A program made the translations under genes and the position numbers. The notes beneath the pieces were generated by a model. That model was not told the DNA's origin. It did no database searches and was given only the letters and a program-made list of their open reading frames with translations. Positions 26,303-34,613 of a stretch of 64,000 nt of DNA are shown here, piece by piece. Source of the stretch: Archangium lansingense (GTDB lineage: Bacteria > Myxococcota > Myxococcia > Myxococcales > Myxococcaceae); the NCBI RefSeq assembly GCF_026626635.1, contig NZ_JAPNKA010000001.1, positions 5,146,001 to 5,210,000 of the forward strand, read 5' to 3'. Within the stretch, counting starts at the first letter, position 1, and every line of letters starts with the position of its first letter.

Positions 26303-28921
26303 ATGGCGACGCGCACGAAGAAGACGGCGACGGCGGGCGAGATGGAGGTCGAGGAGACGACGGCCCCCAAGAAGGCAGCCAAGAAGCCGGCGGCGCGCAA
26401 GAAGACGGCCGCCAAGAAGAAGACGGCGAAGAAGAAGACGGCCGCCAAGAAGGCTTCCTCGCGCCGCAAGGGCGGTGACGGGGCCCTGGCCACCGTAGAG
26501 GTCTCCGCCGAGGACGGCGAGGCCACCGGGTCCCCCAAGCGGGGCAAGGGGCCGCACTACCTCGTGGTGGTCGAGTCGCCCGCCAAGGCGAAGACCATCA
26601 AGAAGTACCTGGGCTCCGGCTACACGGTGAAGGCCTCGGTGGGCCACATCCTCGACCTGCCCAAGAGCAAGATGGGCGTGGACATCGAGCACGACTTCGA
26701 GCCCCAGTACGAGGTCATCAAGGGCAAGGAGAAGGTCCTCAGCGAGCTGAAGAAGGCCGCCCAGGGCGTGGACAAGGTCTTCCTCGCCACGGACCCCGAC
26801 CGCGAGGGTGAGGCCATTGCCTGGCACATCCACCAGCAGCTGGGCCACCACGACGCCGCCCGGGTGATGTTCAACGAGATCACCAAGTCGGCCATCCAGG
26901 AGGCCATCGCGCACCCGCGCCAGCTCAGCCAGGAGAACTACGACTCCCAGCAGACGCGGCGCATCCTCGATCGGCTGGTGGGCTATCAGATCTCCCCGCT
27001 GCTCTGGAAGAAGGTGCGCCGGGGCCTGTCCGCGGGCCGCGTACAGTCGGTGGCCGTGCGCCTCATCTGCGAGCGCGAGGACGCCATCAAGGCCTTCGTC
27101 CCGCAGGAGTACTGGACGCTGGACGCGCTCCTCCAGGGGCCGTCGGGACCGCCGACCTTCAAGTCCAAGCTGTCCAGGGTGGACGGCAAGAAGGTGGAGC
27201 TGAAGGACAAGGCCACCACCGACGCGCTGGTGGAGGAGATCCAGAACGCCTCCTTCGTGGTGTCCAAGGTGGACAAGCGCGAGCGGCGCCGCAACGCGCC
27301 CGCTCCGTTCATCACCTCCAAGCTGCAGCAGGAGGCGGCCAACCGGCTGCACTTCACCGCCAAGAAGACGATGGCGCTCGCCCAGCGGCTCTACGAGGGC
27401 GTGATGCTCGGTGAGGAGGGCCAGACGGCGCTCATCACGTACATGCGTACGGACTCCACCCGTCTGTCGGATCAGGCGGTGGCGGGAGTGCGCGACTTCA
27501 TCGGTGCCACCTACGGCAAGGACTACCTGCCCGAGGCGCCGGTGGTGTACCGCACCAAGAAGGGCGCCCAGGACGCGCACGAGGCCATCCGTCCCACGTC
27601 GCTCGAGTACCCGCCCTCGAAGGTGAAGGCGCAGTTCGACGCGATGAACGACGACATGGCCGCGGACATGTTCCGCCTCTACGAGCTCATCTGGAACCGC
27701 TTCGTGGCGTGCCAGATGATGCCGGCCGTGTATGACCAGACGAGCGCGGACATCACCGCGGGCCGGGCCACCTTCCGCGCCTCGGGCTCCACGCTGAAGT
27801 TCCCCGGCTACCTGGCCGTCTACGGCGCCAGCCTCACCCCCGAGGAGGAGGCCGCCCAGGAGAAGGCGCGCGCCGCCGGCGAGGACTCCGACGAGGACGG
27901 CGTGGGCGAGCTGCCGGTGCTCGACGAGGGCAACACCCTCACCCTGCAGAAGCTGCTCAACGAGCAGCACTTCACCCAGCCGCCTCCGCGCTTCTCCGAA
28001 GCCACCCTCGTCAAGGAGCTCGAGGAGCGGGGCATCGGCCGTCCGTCCACGTACGCCGCCATCCTCTCCACCATCCAGGACAAGAAGTACGTGGAGAAGC
28101 TGGAGGGCCGCTTCCGTCCCACGGACCTGGGCGTCATCTGCAACGAGCTGCTCGTCAAGCACTTCCCCCACGAGCTGGACGCCGCCTTCACCGCCAGCAT
28201 GGAGGAGAAGCTGGATCAGATCTCCGAGGGCGAGGCCAACTGGAAGGCCGTCCTGCAGGACTTCTACGCGCCTTTCAAGGAGACGCTCGAGAAGGCCGAA
28301 GCGGAGATGCGCGACGTCAAGCGCGAGGAGATCAAGACCGACGTGGCGTGCGAGAAGTGCGGCAACGTCATGGTGATCAAATGGGGGAAGATGGGCCACT
28401 TCCTCGCGTGCTCGAACTACCCCGAGTGCAAGAACACCAAGGACTTCAAGCGCGACGCCGAGGGGAAGATCGTCATCATCGAGGAGGAGACGACGGACGA
28501 GAAGTGCGAGAACTGCACCAAGCCCATGGTGGTGAAGCGCGGCCGCTTCGGGAAGTTCCTCGCGTGCTCGGGCTACCCCGAGTGCAAGACGTCCAAGCCC
28601 ATCTCCATCGGCGTGACGTGCCCGGACTGCAAGCAGGGCTACCTCACCGAGCGCCGCAGCCGCTTCGGCAAGGTCTTCTTCGGCTGCAACCGCTACCCGG
28701 ACTGCAAGTTCGCCGCGTGGGACAGGCCGCTGCCCGAGGCGTGCCCTCAGTGCCAGTCGCCCTACCTGGTGCAGAAGTACTCCAAGCGGGACGGCCCCTT
28801 CGTGGCCTGCCCCAACAAGGAGTGCGACTACCGCCGGCAGATTGTCGAGCCGGAAGCCGTCGTCGCGGCTGCCGGGGCCACGGGTACTCCTGGGGGCACC
28901 GACGCCTCCTCGGCTGCTTGA
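26303..28921 (+). CDS. topA: DNA topoisomerase I with histone-H1-like N-terminal extension
   Basis: TopA relaxes negative supercoils through a transient 5'-phosphotyrosine bond. The 872-residue protein has a Toprim domain from about residue 86 (YLVVVESPAKAKTIKKYLG), the catalytic Tyr380 in ITYMRTDSTRLS, and four C-terminal zinc-ribbon modules. The ribbons start at CEKCGN, CENCTK, CPDCKQ and CPQCQS; all keep four Cys. Residues 22-56 are a Lys/Ala-rich stretch (KKTAAKKKTAKKKTAAKK) like eukaryotic histone H1 tails, absent from E. coli TopA. It likely gives extra non-specific DNA binding. GAGGAG precedes ATG 26303. Confidence 0.97.
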   Translation: MATRTKKTATAGEMEVEETTAPKKAAKKPAARKKTAAKKKTAKKKTAAKKASSRRKGGDGALATVEVSAEDGEATGSPKRGKGPHYLVVVESPAKAKTIKKYLGSGYTVKASVGHILDLPKSKMGVDIEHDFEPQYEVIKGKEKVLSELKKAAQGVDKVFLATDPDREGEAIAWHIHQQLGHHDAARVMFNEITKSAIQEAIAHPRQLSQENYDSQQTRRILDRLVGYQISPLLWKKVRRGLSAGRVQSVAVRLICEREDAIKAFVPQEYWTLDALLQGPSGPPTFKSKLSRVDGKKVELKDKATTDALVEEIQNASFVVSKVDKRERRRNAPAPFITSKLQQEAANRLHFTAKKTMALAQRLYEGVMLGEEGQTALITYMRTDSTRLSDQAVAGVRDFIGATYGKDYLPEAPVVYRTKKGAQDAHEAIRPTSLEYPPSKVKAQFDAMNDDMAADMFRLYELIWNRFVACQMMPAVYDQTSADITAGRATFRASGSTLKFPGYLAVYGASLTPEEEAAQEKARAAGEDSDEDGVGELPVLDEGNTLTLQKLLNEQHFTQPPPRFSEATLVKELEERGIGRPSTYAAILSTIQDKKYVEKLEGRFRPTDLGVICNELLVKHFPHELDAAFTASMEEKLDQISEGEANWKAVLQDFYAPFKETLEKAEAEMRDVKREEIKTDVACEKCGNVMVIKWGKMGHFLACSNYPECKNTKDFKRDAEGKIVIIEEETTDEKCENCTKPMVVKRGRFGKFLACSGYPECKTSKPISIGVTCPDCKQGYLTERRSRFGKVFFGCNRYPDCKFAAWDRPLPEACPQCQSPYLVQKYSKRDGPFVACPNKECDYRRQIVEPEAVVAAAGATGTPGGTDASSAA

Positions 28922-28944
28922 GCGGCTGAAAGTTCAAGGATTTC

Positions 28945-28963
28945 AGGGGCATGGCCTGCCCCT
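28945..28963 (+). terminator. Weak hairpin after topA
   Basis: A 7-bp stem AGGGGCA/TGCCCCT with a 5-nt loop lies 24 bp after the topA stop. It is followed by TGCTTGAC rather than a T-run. It directly precedes the -35 box of the next promoter. Confidence 0.35.
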
Positions 28964-28966
28964 TGC

Positions 28967-28996
28967 TTGACACCCCCGAGGAGGGTCTTCTAGAAG
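28967..28996 (+). promoter_or_regulatory. Sigma-70-like promoter of the tolQ-tolR-tolR operon
   Basis: A perfect TTGACA (28967-28972) is followed after 18 bp by TAGAAG (28991-28996). It lies about 50 bp before the tolQ-like start and supports independent expression from topA. Confidence 0.5.
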
Positions 28997-29048
28997 TTCA
29001 GTGGCTGCCCCCAGGGCAGGCGCGGGCGTCGAAAGGACCCTCTTCACG

Positions 29049-29804
29049 ATGATTCCGATGATGAGCGAGCTGCTGGACGTGGTGCTCACCCAGGTCCCAG
29101 CGGCTGCGGAGGCCGTGAAGGCAGCGCCGGCCAAGCTCGGCGTCGTGGACTCCACCATCAAGTTCTTCAAGGACGGCGGTCCGTTCATGTTCGTCAATCT
29201 GTTCTGGCTGGCTGCCGCGCTCGCGGTGGCCCTGGAGCGGATTGTCACGCTGATGTTCCGCTACAACCTCAACGCGCCGCCCTTCATGGAGCAGGTGACG
29301 AAGCTGGTGATGACCGGCAACGTGGACCGCGCCGTGAAGCTGTGCGCCGCCGCTCCCCACTCGCCCCTGGCCAAGATCATCCGCGCTGGCCTCACCCGCG
29401 CCAACCGCGGGGAGATCGAAGTCGCCAAGGCCGTGGAGGAGTCGCTGGTGGAGCACAGCCCCCACGTGGGCGCGCGGATTCCGTGGCTGTGGTCGCTGGC
29501 CAACATCGCCACCCTGGTGGGACTCGTCGGCACCATCTTCGGTCTGATCGGCACCTTCCAGGCGCTCGGCAACGTGCCCGCCGAGCAGAAGCAGGCCCTG
29601 CTATCGGACGGTATCTCCAAGGCGATGAACAACACCGCCTTCGCGCTCTCCATCGCGGTGCTGTGCATCATCTTCCACCTGTTCCTCACCTCGTACGCCA
29701 AGAGCATGGTGGAGACCATGGAGCTCAACGCGCTCAAGCTGGAGAACCTGCTGGCGCGCAAGGCCGCCGGTGAGACGCAGATCGACGAGGCAAGGGCCGC
29801 CTGA
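29049..29804 (+). CDS. TolQ/ExbB/MotA-family proton channel
   Basis: The 251-residue inner-membrane protein has three membrane segments: about residues 41-61 (FMFVNLFWLAAALAVALERI), 142-165 (LANIATLVGLVGTIFGLIGTF) and 190-212 (AFALSIAVLCIIFHLFLTSY). The long cytoplasmic loop after TM1 is typical. Such proteins form a channel with TolR/ExbD and turn proton flow into mechanical work on the envelope. ATG 29049 has AAAGGA 11 nt upstream. It is followed at 6 bp by two TolR-like genes. In Myxococcus one such unit (AglX/AglV) is needed for gliding, and the presence of aglZ in this window fits. A Tol-Pal role is the alternative. Confidence 0.9.
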   Translation: MIPMMSELLDVVLTQVPAAAEAVKAAPAKLGVVDSTIKFFKDGGPFMFVNLFWLAAALAVALERIVTLMFRYNLNAPPFMEQVTKLVMTGNVDRAVKLCAAAPHSPLAKIIRAGLTRANRGEIEVAKAVEESLVEHSPHVGARIPWLWSLANIATLVGLVGTIFGLIGTFQALGNVPAEQKQALLSDGISKAMNNTAFALSIAVLCIIFHLFLTSYAKSMVETMELNALKLENLLARKAAGETQIDEARAA

Positions 29805-29810
29805 GACGCC

Positions 29811-30332
29811 ATGGCGTTCTACTACTCCAGGCGGAAGCTCAAGCCGCGTGAGGAAGAGGAGTCGGGGGAACTCAACATCATCCCCTACCTCGACATCCTC
29901 ATGAACCTCATCCTCTTCATGCTGCTGTCCATCAACGGGCTGGCGGCCTTCGGCATCGTCAACGTGAGCGCGCCGGGCTATGGCGGTCCCAGCACCACGG
30001 TGGCCCCGCAGGAGAACCCGGAGCAGCCGCGCCTGGTGCTCAGCGTGCTCATCAGCAAGAAGGGGCACTTCGTCAACAGCGAGAACGCCATCCTCGGCAA
30101 GGACGGCGCCCCCAGCGTCCCCCTCCTGGGCGATGGCTCCTACGACTACGCGTCCCTCAACGCGCAGATGGTGAAGATCAAGAGCGCCTTCCCCTCCGAG
30201 ACCAAGGTCGTCGTCGCCGCGGACCCGGAGATTCCCTACGACGCGCTCATCCAGACCATGGACGCCATCCGCGAGACGCGGGAGAAGCCGCACCGCACGC
30301 TCTTCCCGGACGTCACCCTGGGGACCCTCTAG
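29811..30332 (+). CDS. TolR/ExbD-like proton-channel subunit 1
   Basis: The 173-residue protein has one N-terminal membrane helix containing the key aspartate (IIPYLDILMNLILFMLLSI). A periplasmic domain follows, ending in VVVAADPEIPYDALIQTMDAI, the usual ExbD/TolR pattern. It pairs with the TolQ-like protein 6 bp upstream. Its stop codon directly abuts the next start. Candidate counterpart of AglV. Confidence 0.9.
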   Translation: MAFYYSRRKLKPREEEESGELNIIPYLDILMNLILFMLLSINGLAAFGIVNVSAPGYGGPSTTVAPQENPEQPRLVLSVLISKKGHFVNSENAILGKDGAPSVPLLGDGSYDYASLNAQMVKIKSAFPSETKVVVAADPEIPYDALIQTMDAIRETREKPHRTLFPDVTLGTL

Positions 30333-30923
30333 ATGGCGGCCACGGGAGAGACGGCCCAGCAGGTGCCGGTGGATGACGAGCAGCTGCAGCGGCTGCGTTA
30401 CCGCAAGGCCCTGGCGCGCAAGAAGCGCAAGGAGCGCGAGGCGGCCGGGGAGATCAAGGAGCTGAACATCACCGCGATGATGGACATGATGACCATCCTC
30501 CTGGTGTTCCTCCTCAAGTCTTTCGCCTCGTCCTCGGCGGCGATGACGGCCAGCGAGGACGTGCGCCCGCCGGTGTCCTCCACGCGCGCCACGCCCAAGG
30601 ACACGGTGGTGGTCACCGTCACCCCCAAGAACATCCTCGTGGGGGAGAAGGAAGTGCTGAAGCTGGCTCGGGGGCAGATTCCTCCCGAGGCCCTCCAGGG
30701 CCGGGTGGTGATGCCCCTGGATGCGCAGCTCAAGAAGGAAGTGGAGAAGCTGAAGTACATCGCCGAGCGCAACCCGGCGGCCCCCTTCAGCGGGGAGCTG
30801 TCCGTCATCGCGGACAAGGCGATCCCCTACGACATGCTGCTCACGGTGCTCTACACCGCCGGGCAGAACGAGCTGGAGAACTACCGCTTCGTCGTCCTCC
30901 AGGACGAGGGCAAGCCGCAATAG
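30333..30923 (+). CDS. TolR/ExbD-like proton-channel subunit 2
   Basis: The 196-residue protein has a long basic cytoplasmic N-terminus (YRKALARKKRKEREAAGE). One membrane helix with the conserved aspartate follows (ITAMMDMMTILLVFLLKSF), then a periplasmic domain with SVIADKAIPYDMLLTVLYTAG. Two different TolR-like subunits with a single TolQ is the arrangement of the myxobacterial AglRQS gliding motor. It starts immediately after the preceding stop, so translation is coupled. Confidence 0.9.
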   Translation: MAATGETAQQVPVDDEQLQRLRYRKALARKKRKEREAAGEIKELNITAMMDMMTILLVFLLKSFASSSAAMTASEDVRPPVSSTRATPKDTVVVTVTPKNILVGEKEVLKLARGQIPPEALQGRVVMPLDAQLKKEVEKLKYIAERNPAAPFSGELSVIADKAIPYDMLLTVLYTAGQNELENYRFVVLQDEGKPQ

Positions 30924-30971
30924 CGAGCCCCCGGTCTTCCGGAGGCTCCCGCAGGCCCGTGCACCCGAGCG

Positions 30972-31358
30972 TCAGATGGTCGGCGTTGCCTGGTGGCCGC
31001 CGCGCACCTCCAGCTCGTGGCGTGTCGCGTCCTCCTCGCAGCGGATGGCGAAGGGCAGTGCCTCCAGCCGCTCGATGGGGATGTCGTAGCCGCAGTCCAC
31101 GCAGGTGCCGAACACGCCCGTGTCCATCCGACGCAGCGCGGCATCGATGAGCATCACCTCGCGCCGCTGCGCCTCCATCAGGCTGGAGAGGGTGTAGTCC
31201 GCCAGCTCGGCCTGGGCGTTCTCCTCGTACTCGGGATCCCGATCCTGGTCCTTCAGCGCGGTCAACTCCCGCTGAGCCCCCTGGCTGGCCTGTAGAATGT
31301 CTCGGCGACGCCGTTGGAGGAGGTCGCGGATCTTCAGAAGGTCGTTGGTTCGGTTCAT
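30972..31358 (-). CDS. DksA/TraR-family zinc-finger-like protein
   Basis: The 128-residue protein has an N-terminal coiled coil (LQRRRRDILQASQGAQRELT) and the DksA/TraR tip region. The zinc finger reads CVDCGYDIPIERLEALPFAI followed by RCEED. Three Cys are present but the fourth metal ligand is Asp instead of Cys, as in some DksA variants that tolerate low zinc. DksA-type proteins enter the RNA polymerase secondary channel and support ppGpp responses, which trigger myxobacterial development. ATG 31358 has GGAG about 10 nt upstream; an ATG at 31376 lacks one. A much longer open frame upstream is the mirror of trmFO. Confidence 0.85.
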   Translation of the reverse strand: MNRTNDLLKIRDLLQRRRRDILQASQGAQRELTALKDQDRDPEYEENAQAELADYTLSSLMEAQRREVMLIDAALRRMDTGVFGTCVDCGYDIPIERLEALPFAIRCEEDATRHELEVRGGHQATPTI

Positions 31359-31443
31359 GGCCTGTCGCTCCGTCATGGTGCACTGCGTCGCCCGGCCTGA
31401 TTTCCCGCGCGATGAACGGGGAAAACCTAGGAGCCACAGGCAG

Positions 31444-31471
31444 GTAGGGAAACTGTTTCTGCGAACCCTAC
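31444..31471. promoter_or_regulatory. Inverted repeat GTAGGG ... CCCTAC upstream of the dksA-like gene
   Basis: A 6-bp inverted repeat with a 16-bp spacer lies in the 255-bp space between the divergent dksA-like and trmFO genes. The spacer holds the small dyad AAAC-TG-TTT. It may be a regulatory site. No clear promoter elements were found around it. Confidence 0.25.
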
Positions 31472-31613
31472 GTGTCGGATGGCCGAGGAGTGGGCGAGCA
31501 GGCAGGAGGCCGTCATCCGGGGGGTGGACATCCAGGAGCGGAAGGGTGGGACAGGGAGAGGGGGTCCTGCTAACAGTTGGCGGACGGGCCGAAATTGGCC
31601 TGTGGAGAGAGGG

Positions 31614-32969
31614 ATGCAGGACGTGAAGCTTCAGCGGGTGACGGTGATTGGCGGCGGACTGGCGGGCAGCGAGTGCGCCTGGCAGCTCGCCCGGCGCGGG
31701 GTGCCGGTGACGTTGCGGGAGATGAAGCCGCAGAAGCGCTCGCCAGCGCACAAGTCGGACCAGTTCGCGGAGCTGGTGTGCTCCAACTCGTTGCGCTCGG
31801 ACAACCCGGAGAGCGCCATCGGTCTGCTGCACGCGGAGCTGCGGACGCTCTCGTCGGTGATTCTGGGGTGCGCGGACACGCACCGGGTGCCGGCGGGGGA
31901 TGCCCTGGCGGTGGAGCGGGAGGCCTTCTCGGCGGCGGTGACGCGCTCGGTGCGCGAGGCCCCGGGTGTGGAGGTGGTGCCGGGCGAGGTGGACCAGCTG
32001 CCCGAGGGCGTGGTGGTGGTGGCCACCGGGCCGCTCACCTCGGACGCGCTGACGAAGGACCTCGAGCGCTACGTGGGGGAGAAGCTCTACTTCTATGACT
32101 CCATTGCCCCCATCGTGGCGGGGGACTCCATCGACATGAACATCGCCTTCCGCGCCAGCCGCTACGGCAAGGGCGGGGGGGACGACTACATCAACCTGCC
32201 GATGAACAAGGAGGAGTACTACCGGTTCATCGCCGAGGTGAAGGCGGGGCAGAAGCTGCAGCCGCACAGCTTCGAGGAACCCAAATACTTCGAGGGTTGT
32301 CTGCCCATCGAAGTGATGGCTGACCGAGGCGATGACACGCTGGCCTATGGGCCGATGAAGCCGGTGGGGCTGAAGGATCCGCGCACGGGCGACGAGCCCT
32401 ACGCGGTGGTGCAGCTGCGCATGGAGGACAAGGCGGGCACGTCGTGGAACATGGTGGGCTTCCAGACGCGCCTCACCTGGGGCGAGCAGAAGCGCATCTT
32501 CACCACGTGCGTCCCGGGCCTGGCCAACGCCGAGTTCCTGCGGATGGGGCAGATCCACCGCAACACCTTCATCGACTCGCCGAGGCTGCTGGGACGGGAC
32601 TTGTCGCTCAAGGCGGAGTCGCGGCTGTTCTTCGCGGGGCAGATTACGGGCGTGGAGGGGTACGTGGAGTCGGCGGCGTGCGGGTACCTGACGGCGCTGG
32701 CGGTGTACGCGAGGCTGACGGGGAGCGAGTTCGTCCCGCCGCCGGCCACCACTGCGCTGGGCTCGCTCTACCGCCACGTGACGGGCGAGGCACACCCGCC
32801 GGACTACGACTACCAGCCCTCGAACGTCATCTTCGGGCTGTTCCCGCCGCTGCCGGGGCGGGTGAAGAAGGCGGACAAGCGGGCGCGTTATGCGGAGCGG
32901 GCACGGGCGGACCTGGCCACGTGGCTGCCGAGTGTGCCCCCCGCGCAGGATCATCAGGGGAGCGCATGA
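31614..32969 (+). CDS. trmFO: Folate-dependent tRNA (uracil-5-)-methyltransferase TrmFO
   Basis: TrmFO makes ribothymidine at position 54 of tRNA using methylenetetrahydrofolate and FAD. The 451-residue protein starts with the FAD-binding VTVIGGGLAGSECAWQLA. It contains the family blocks KSDQFAELVCSNSLRSD, YFEGCLPIEVMADRG and GQITGVEGYVESAACG. ATG 31614 follows GGAGAGAGGG. The stop overlaps the next start as ATGA, indicating translational coupling. Confidence 0.97.
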   Translation: MQDVKLQRVTVIGGGLAGSECAWQLARRGVPVTLREMKPQKRSPAHKSDQFAELVCSNSLRSDNPESAIGLLHAELRTLSSVILGCADTHRVPAGDALAVEREAFSAAVTRSVREAPGVEVVPGEVDQLPEGVVVVATGPLTSDALTKDLERYVGEKLYFYDSIAPIVAGDSIDMNIAFRASRYGKGGGDDYINLPMNKEEYYRFIAEVKAGQKLQPHSFEEPKYFEGCLPIEVMADRGDDTLAYGPMKPVGLKDPRTGDEPYAVVQLRMEDKAGTSWNMVGFQTRLTWGEQKRIFTTCVPGLANAEFLRMGQIHRNTFIDSPRLLGRDLSLKAESRLFFAGQITGVEGYVESAACGYLTALAVYARLTGSEFVPPPATTALGSLYRHVTGEAHPPDYDYQPSNVIFGLFPPLPGRVKKADKRARYAERARADLATWLPSVPPAQDHQGSA

Positions 32970-34570
32970 ACCGACGAAGCGTGATGGCGGGGGCGCTGCT
33001 GGCGCTCGCGCTGGTGGGGTGCAAGCGCGGCGAGGACCAGGGCGGTGGCGGCGGAGCAGGGCAGGGGAAGGCTCGGGCCGGAGCGGCGGTGGGTGGGCTG
33101 GGCGTCATGCTGGCCGAGGGCCCGGCGGAAGATCTGCGCGTCACCGAGGATGGGCAGTTCGCCACGTACCTGACGAAGACGCGCAAGCCGACGGTGGAGG
33201 GAATTCCTCCGCAGATGAGGCTGGGCACGCTGTACGTGGTGCCGGTGACGGGAGGCTCGCCACGCAAGCTGGGGGACGCGGTGACCAACGTGCCCGGGGG
33301 CATGCTCTTCACCCCGGACTCGAAGCACGTGCTGTACCTCACCGGGTACAACCTGGCGATCCAGTCCGGGGCACTGCACGTGCTGGCCCTGAGCGAGCCG
33401 AGCGCCGAGCCTCAGAAGCTGGGAGACGCGGTGTCGTACTTCCTGCCGAGCCCGGACGGTTCGAAGCTGGCCTTCGTGGACGGAGGGATTCTGAAGCTGG
33501 GGGCGCTGCCGTCGGGGCCCTTCCGTCAGGTGGGTGGCGAGGTGTCCACGGCGGAGTTTTCCCCGGACGGCAAGATGCTGTTCTTCAAGCGGCGGCTGGC
33601 GGCAGCCGGTGGGCTGCTGGCGGTGCCGGTGGAGGAGCCCGCGGGCAAGCAGAGTGAGCCGAGCAAGCTGGCGGACCAGGTAGGCGACTACGTGCTGTCG
33701 CCGGACTCCAAGCGCGTGGCGTACCAGGTGCGCACCCCGGCGGTGTCGGGGATGTATGACCTGTACCTGGCGGACCTGCCGGAGCTGAAGGGCCGGAAGG
33801 TGGCGTCGGGGACGACGGCGTTCGCCTTCTCGCCGGACTCGAAGTGGTTGGCGCGCAACGATGGGGGCAAGCCGGAGCAGCCGGGCGACCTGTACGTGGG
33901 CCCGGCCTCGGGCGAGCCGGGGCGCAAGGTGGGCGAGCGCGTGAAGGAGCTGGCCTTCTCTCCGGACTCGCAGGCGCTGGGCTTCCTGGCGAAGTACGAC
34001 CTGCCGGCGGGCGCGGGGCTGATGGGGGTGGTGTCGTTGCCGGATGGGGAGCCGAAGCTGGTGGGCAGCCGAGTGCCCAACTTCACGTGGGGCAAGGACG
34101 GCAAGTACGTGGCCTTCCTCTCGCGCTTTCTCAAGCCCATCTATTCGGTGGACCTGATGCTGTACCAGGTGGGCGCGGAGAAGGCGGAGAAGGCCCACCC
34201 GGGCGTGTTCGGCTACGGCTTCACCCCGGGGGCGCTGGTGTTCCGCGCCGGCTGCATCCGCGAGGGCCGCGCCTGCGACTTCAAGGCGCTGCCGCTGCCC
34301 AGGGACGCACAGGCCCAGCCGCAGACGTGGCTGCAGGGCATCTACAGCTACAAGCTGTCCGAGGATGGGAACCGGATTCTCGCCACCTCGGCGCGGATGG
34401 ACTCGGACACGTTCGACGTGGCTGTCTACGACGTGAAGACGCAGGCGAGGAAGACGCTCGACCAGGGCGCGCAGCTGCCAGCGTACTTCGCGGGCAAGGA
34501 TGACTCGCTGGCGGTGTACGTGCTGAAGGGCGCGAACGCCGGCGTGTACGTGGCGCCTGCTCAGCCGTGA
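32966..34570 (+). CDS. Beta-propeller (TolB-like) lipoprotein
   Basis: The 534-residue protein has a lipoprotein signal (MNRRSVMAGALLALALVGC). After a Gly-rich linker come repeated units with the TolB/WD40-like pattern: FTPDSKHVLYLTG, PSPDGSKLAFVDG, FSPDGKMLFFKR, LSPDSKRVAYQ, FSPDSKWLAR and FSPDSQALGFLA. These suggest a six- or seven-bladed propeller. It should be attached to a membrane facing the periplasm. The ATG overlaps the trmFO stop by 4 bp. The function is unknown; propellers usually bind proteins. Confidence 0.85.
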   Translation: MNRRSVMAGALLALALVGCKRGEDQGGGGGAGQGKARAGAAVGGLGVMLAEGPAEDLRVTEDGQFATYLTKTRKPTVEGIPPQMRLGTLYVVPVTGGSPRKLGDAVTNVPGGMLFTPDSKHVLYLTGYNLAIQSGALHVLALSEPSAEPQKLGDAVSYFLPSPDGSKLAFVDGGILKLGALPSGPFRQVGGEVSTAEFSPDGKMLFFKRRLAAAGGLLAVPVEEPAGKQSEPSKLADQVGDYVLSPDSKRVAYQVRTPAVSGMYDLYLADLPELKGRKVASGTTAFAFSPDSKWLARNDGGKPEQPGDLYVGPASGEPGRKVGERVKELAFSPDSQALGFLAKYDLPAGAGLMGVVSLPDGEPKLVGSRVPNFTWGKDGKYVAFLSRFLKPIYSVDLMLYQVGAEKAEKAHPGVFGYGFTPGALVFRAGCIREGRACDFKALPLPRDAQAQPQTWLQGIYSYKLSEDGNRILATSARMDSDTFDVAVYDVKTQARKTLDQGAQLPAYFAGKDDSLAVYVLKGANAGVYVAPAQP

Positions 34571-34613
34571 GAAGCTTGCGGGCGGCCCGGTTGCGTCTAC
34601 GCTGGAGCCGCCC

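Noticed and set aside
31359..32954. Long N-terminal extension of the dksA-like gene on the minus strand
   Set aside because: The extension is antisense to trmFO and its leader. The DksA-like protein starts at 31358 with a ribosome site.
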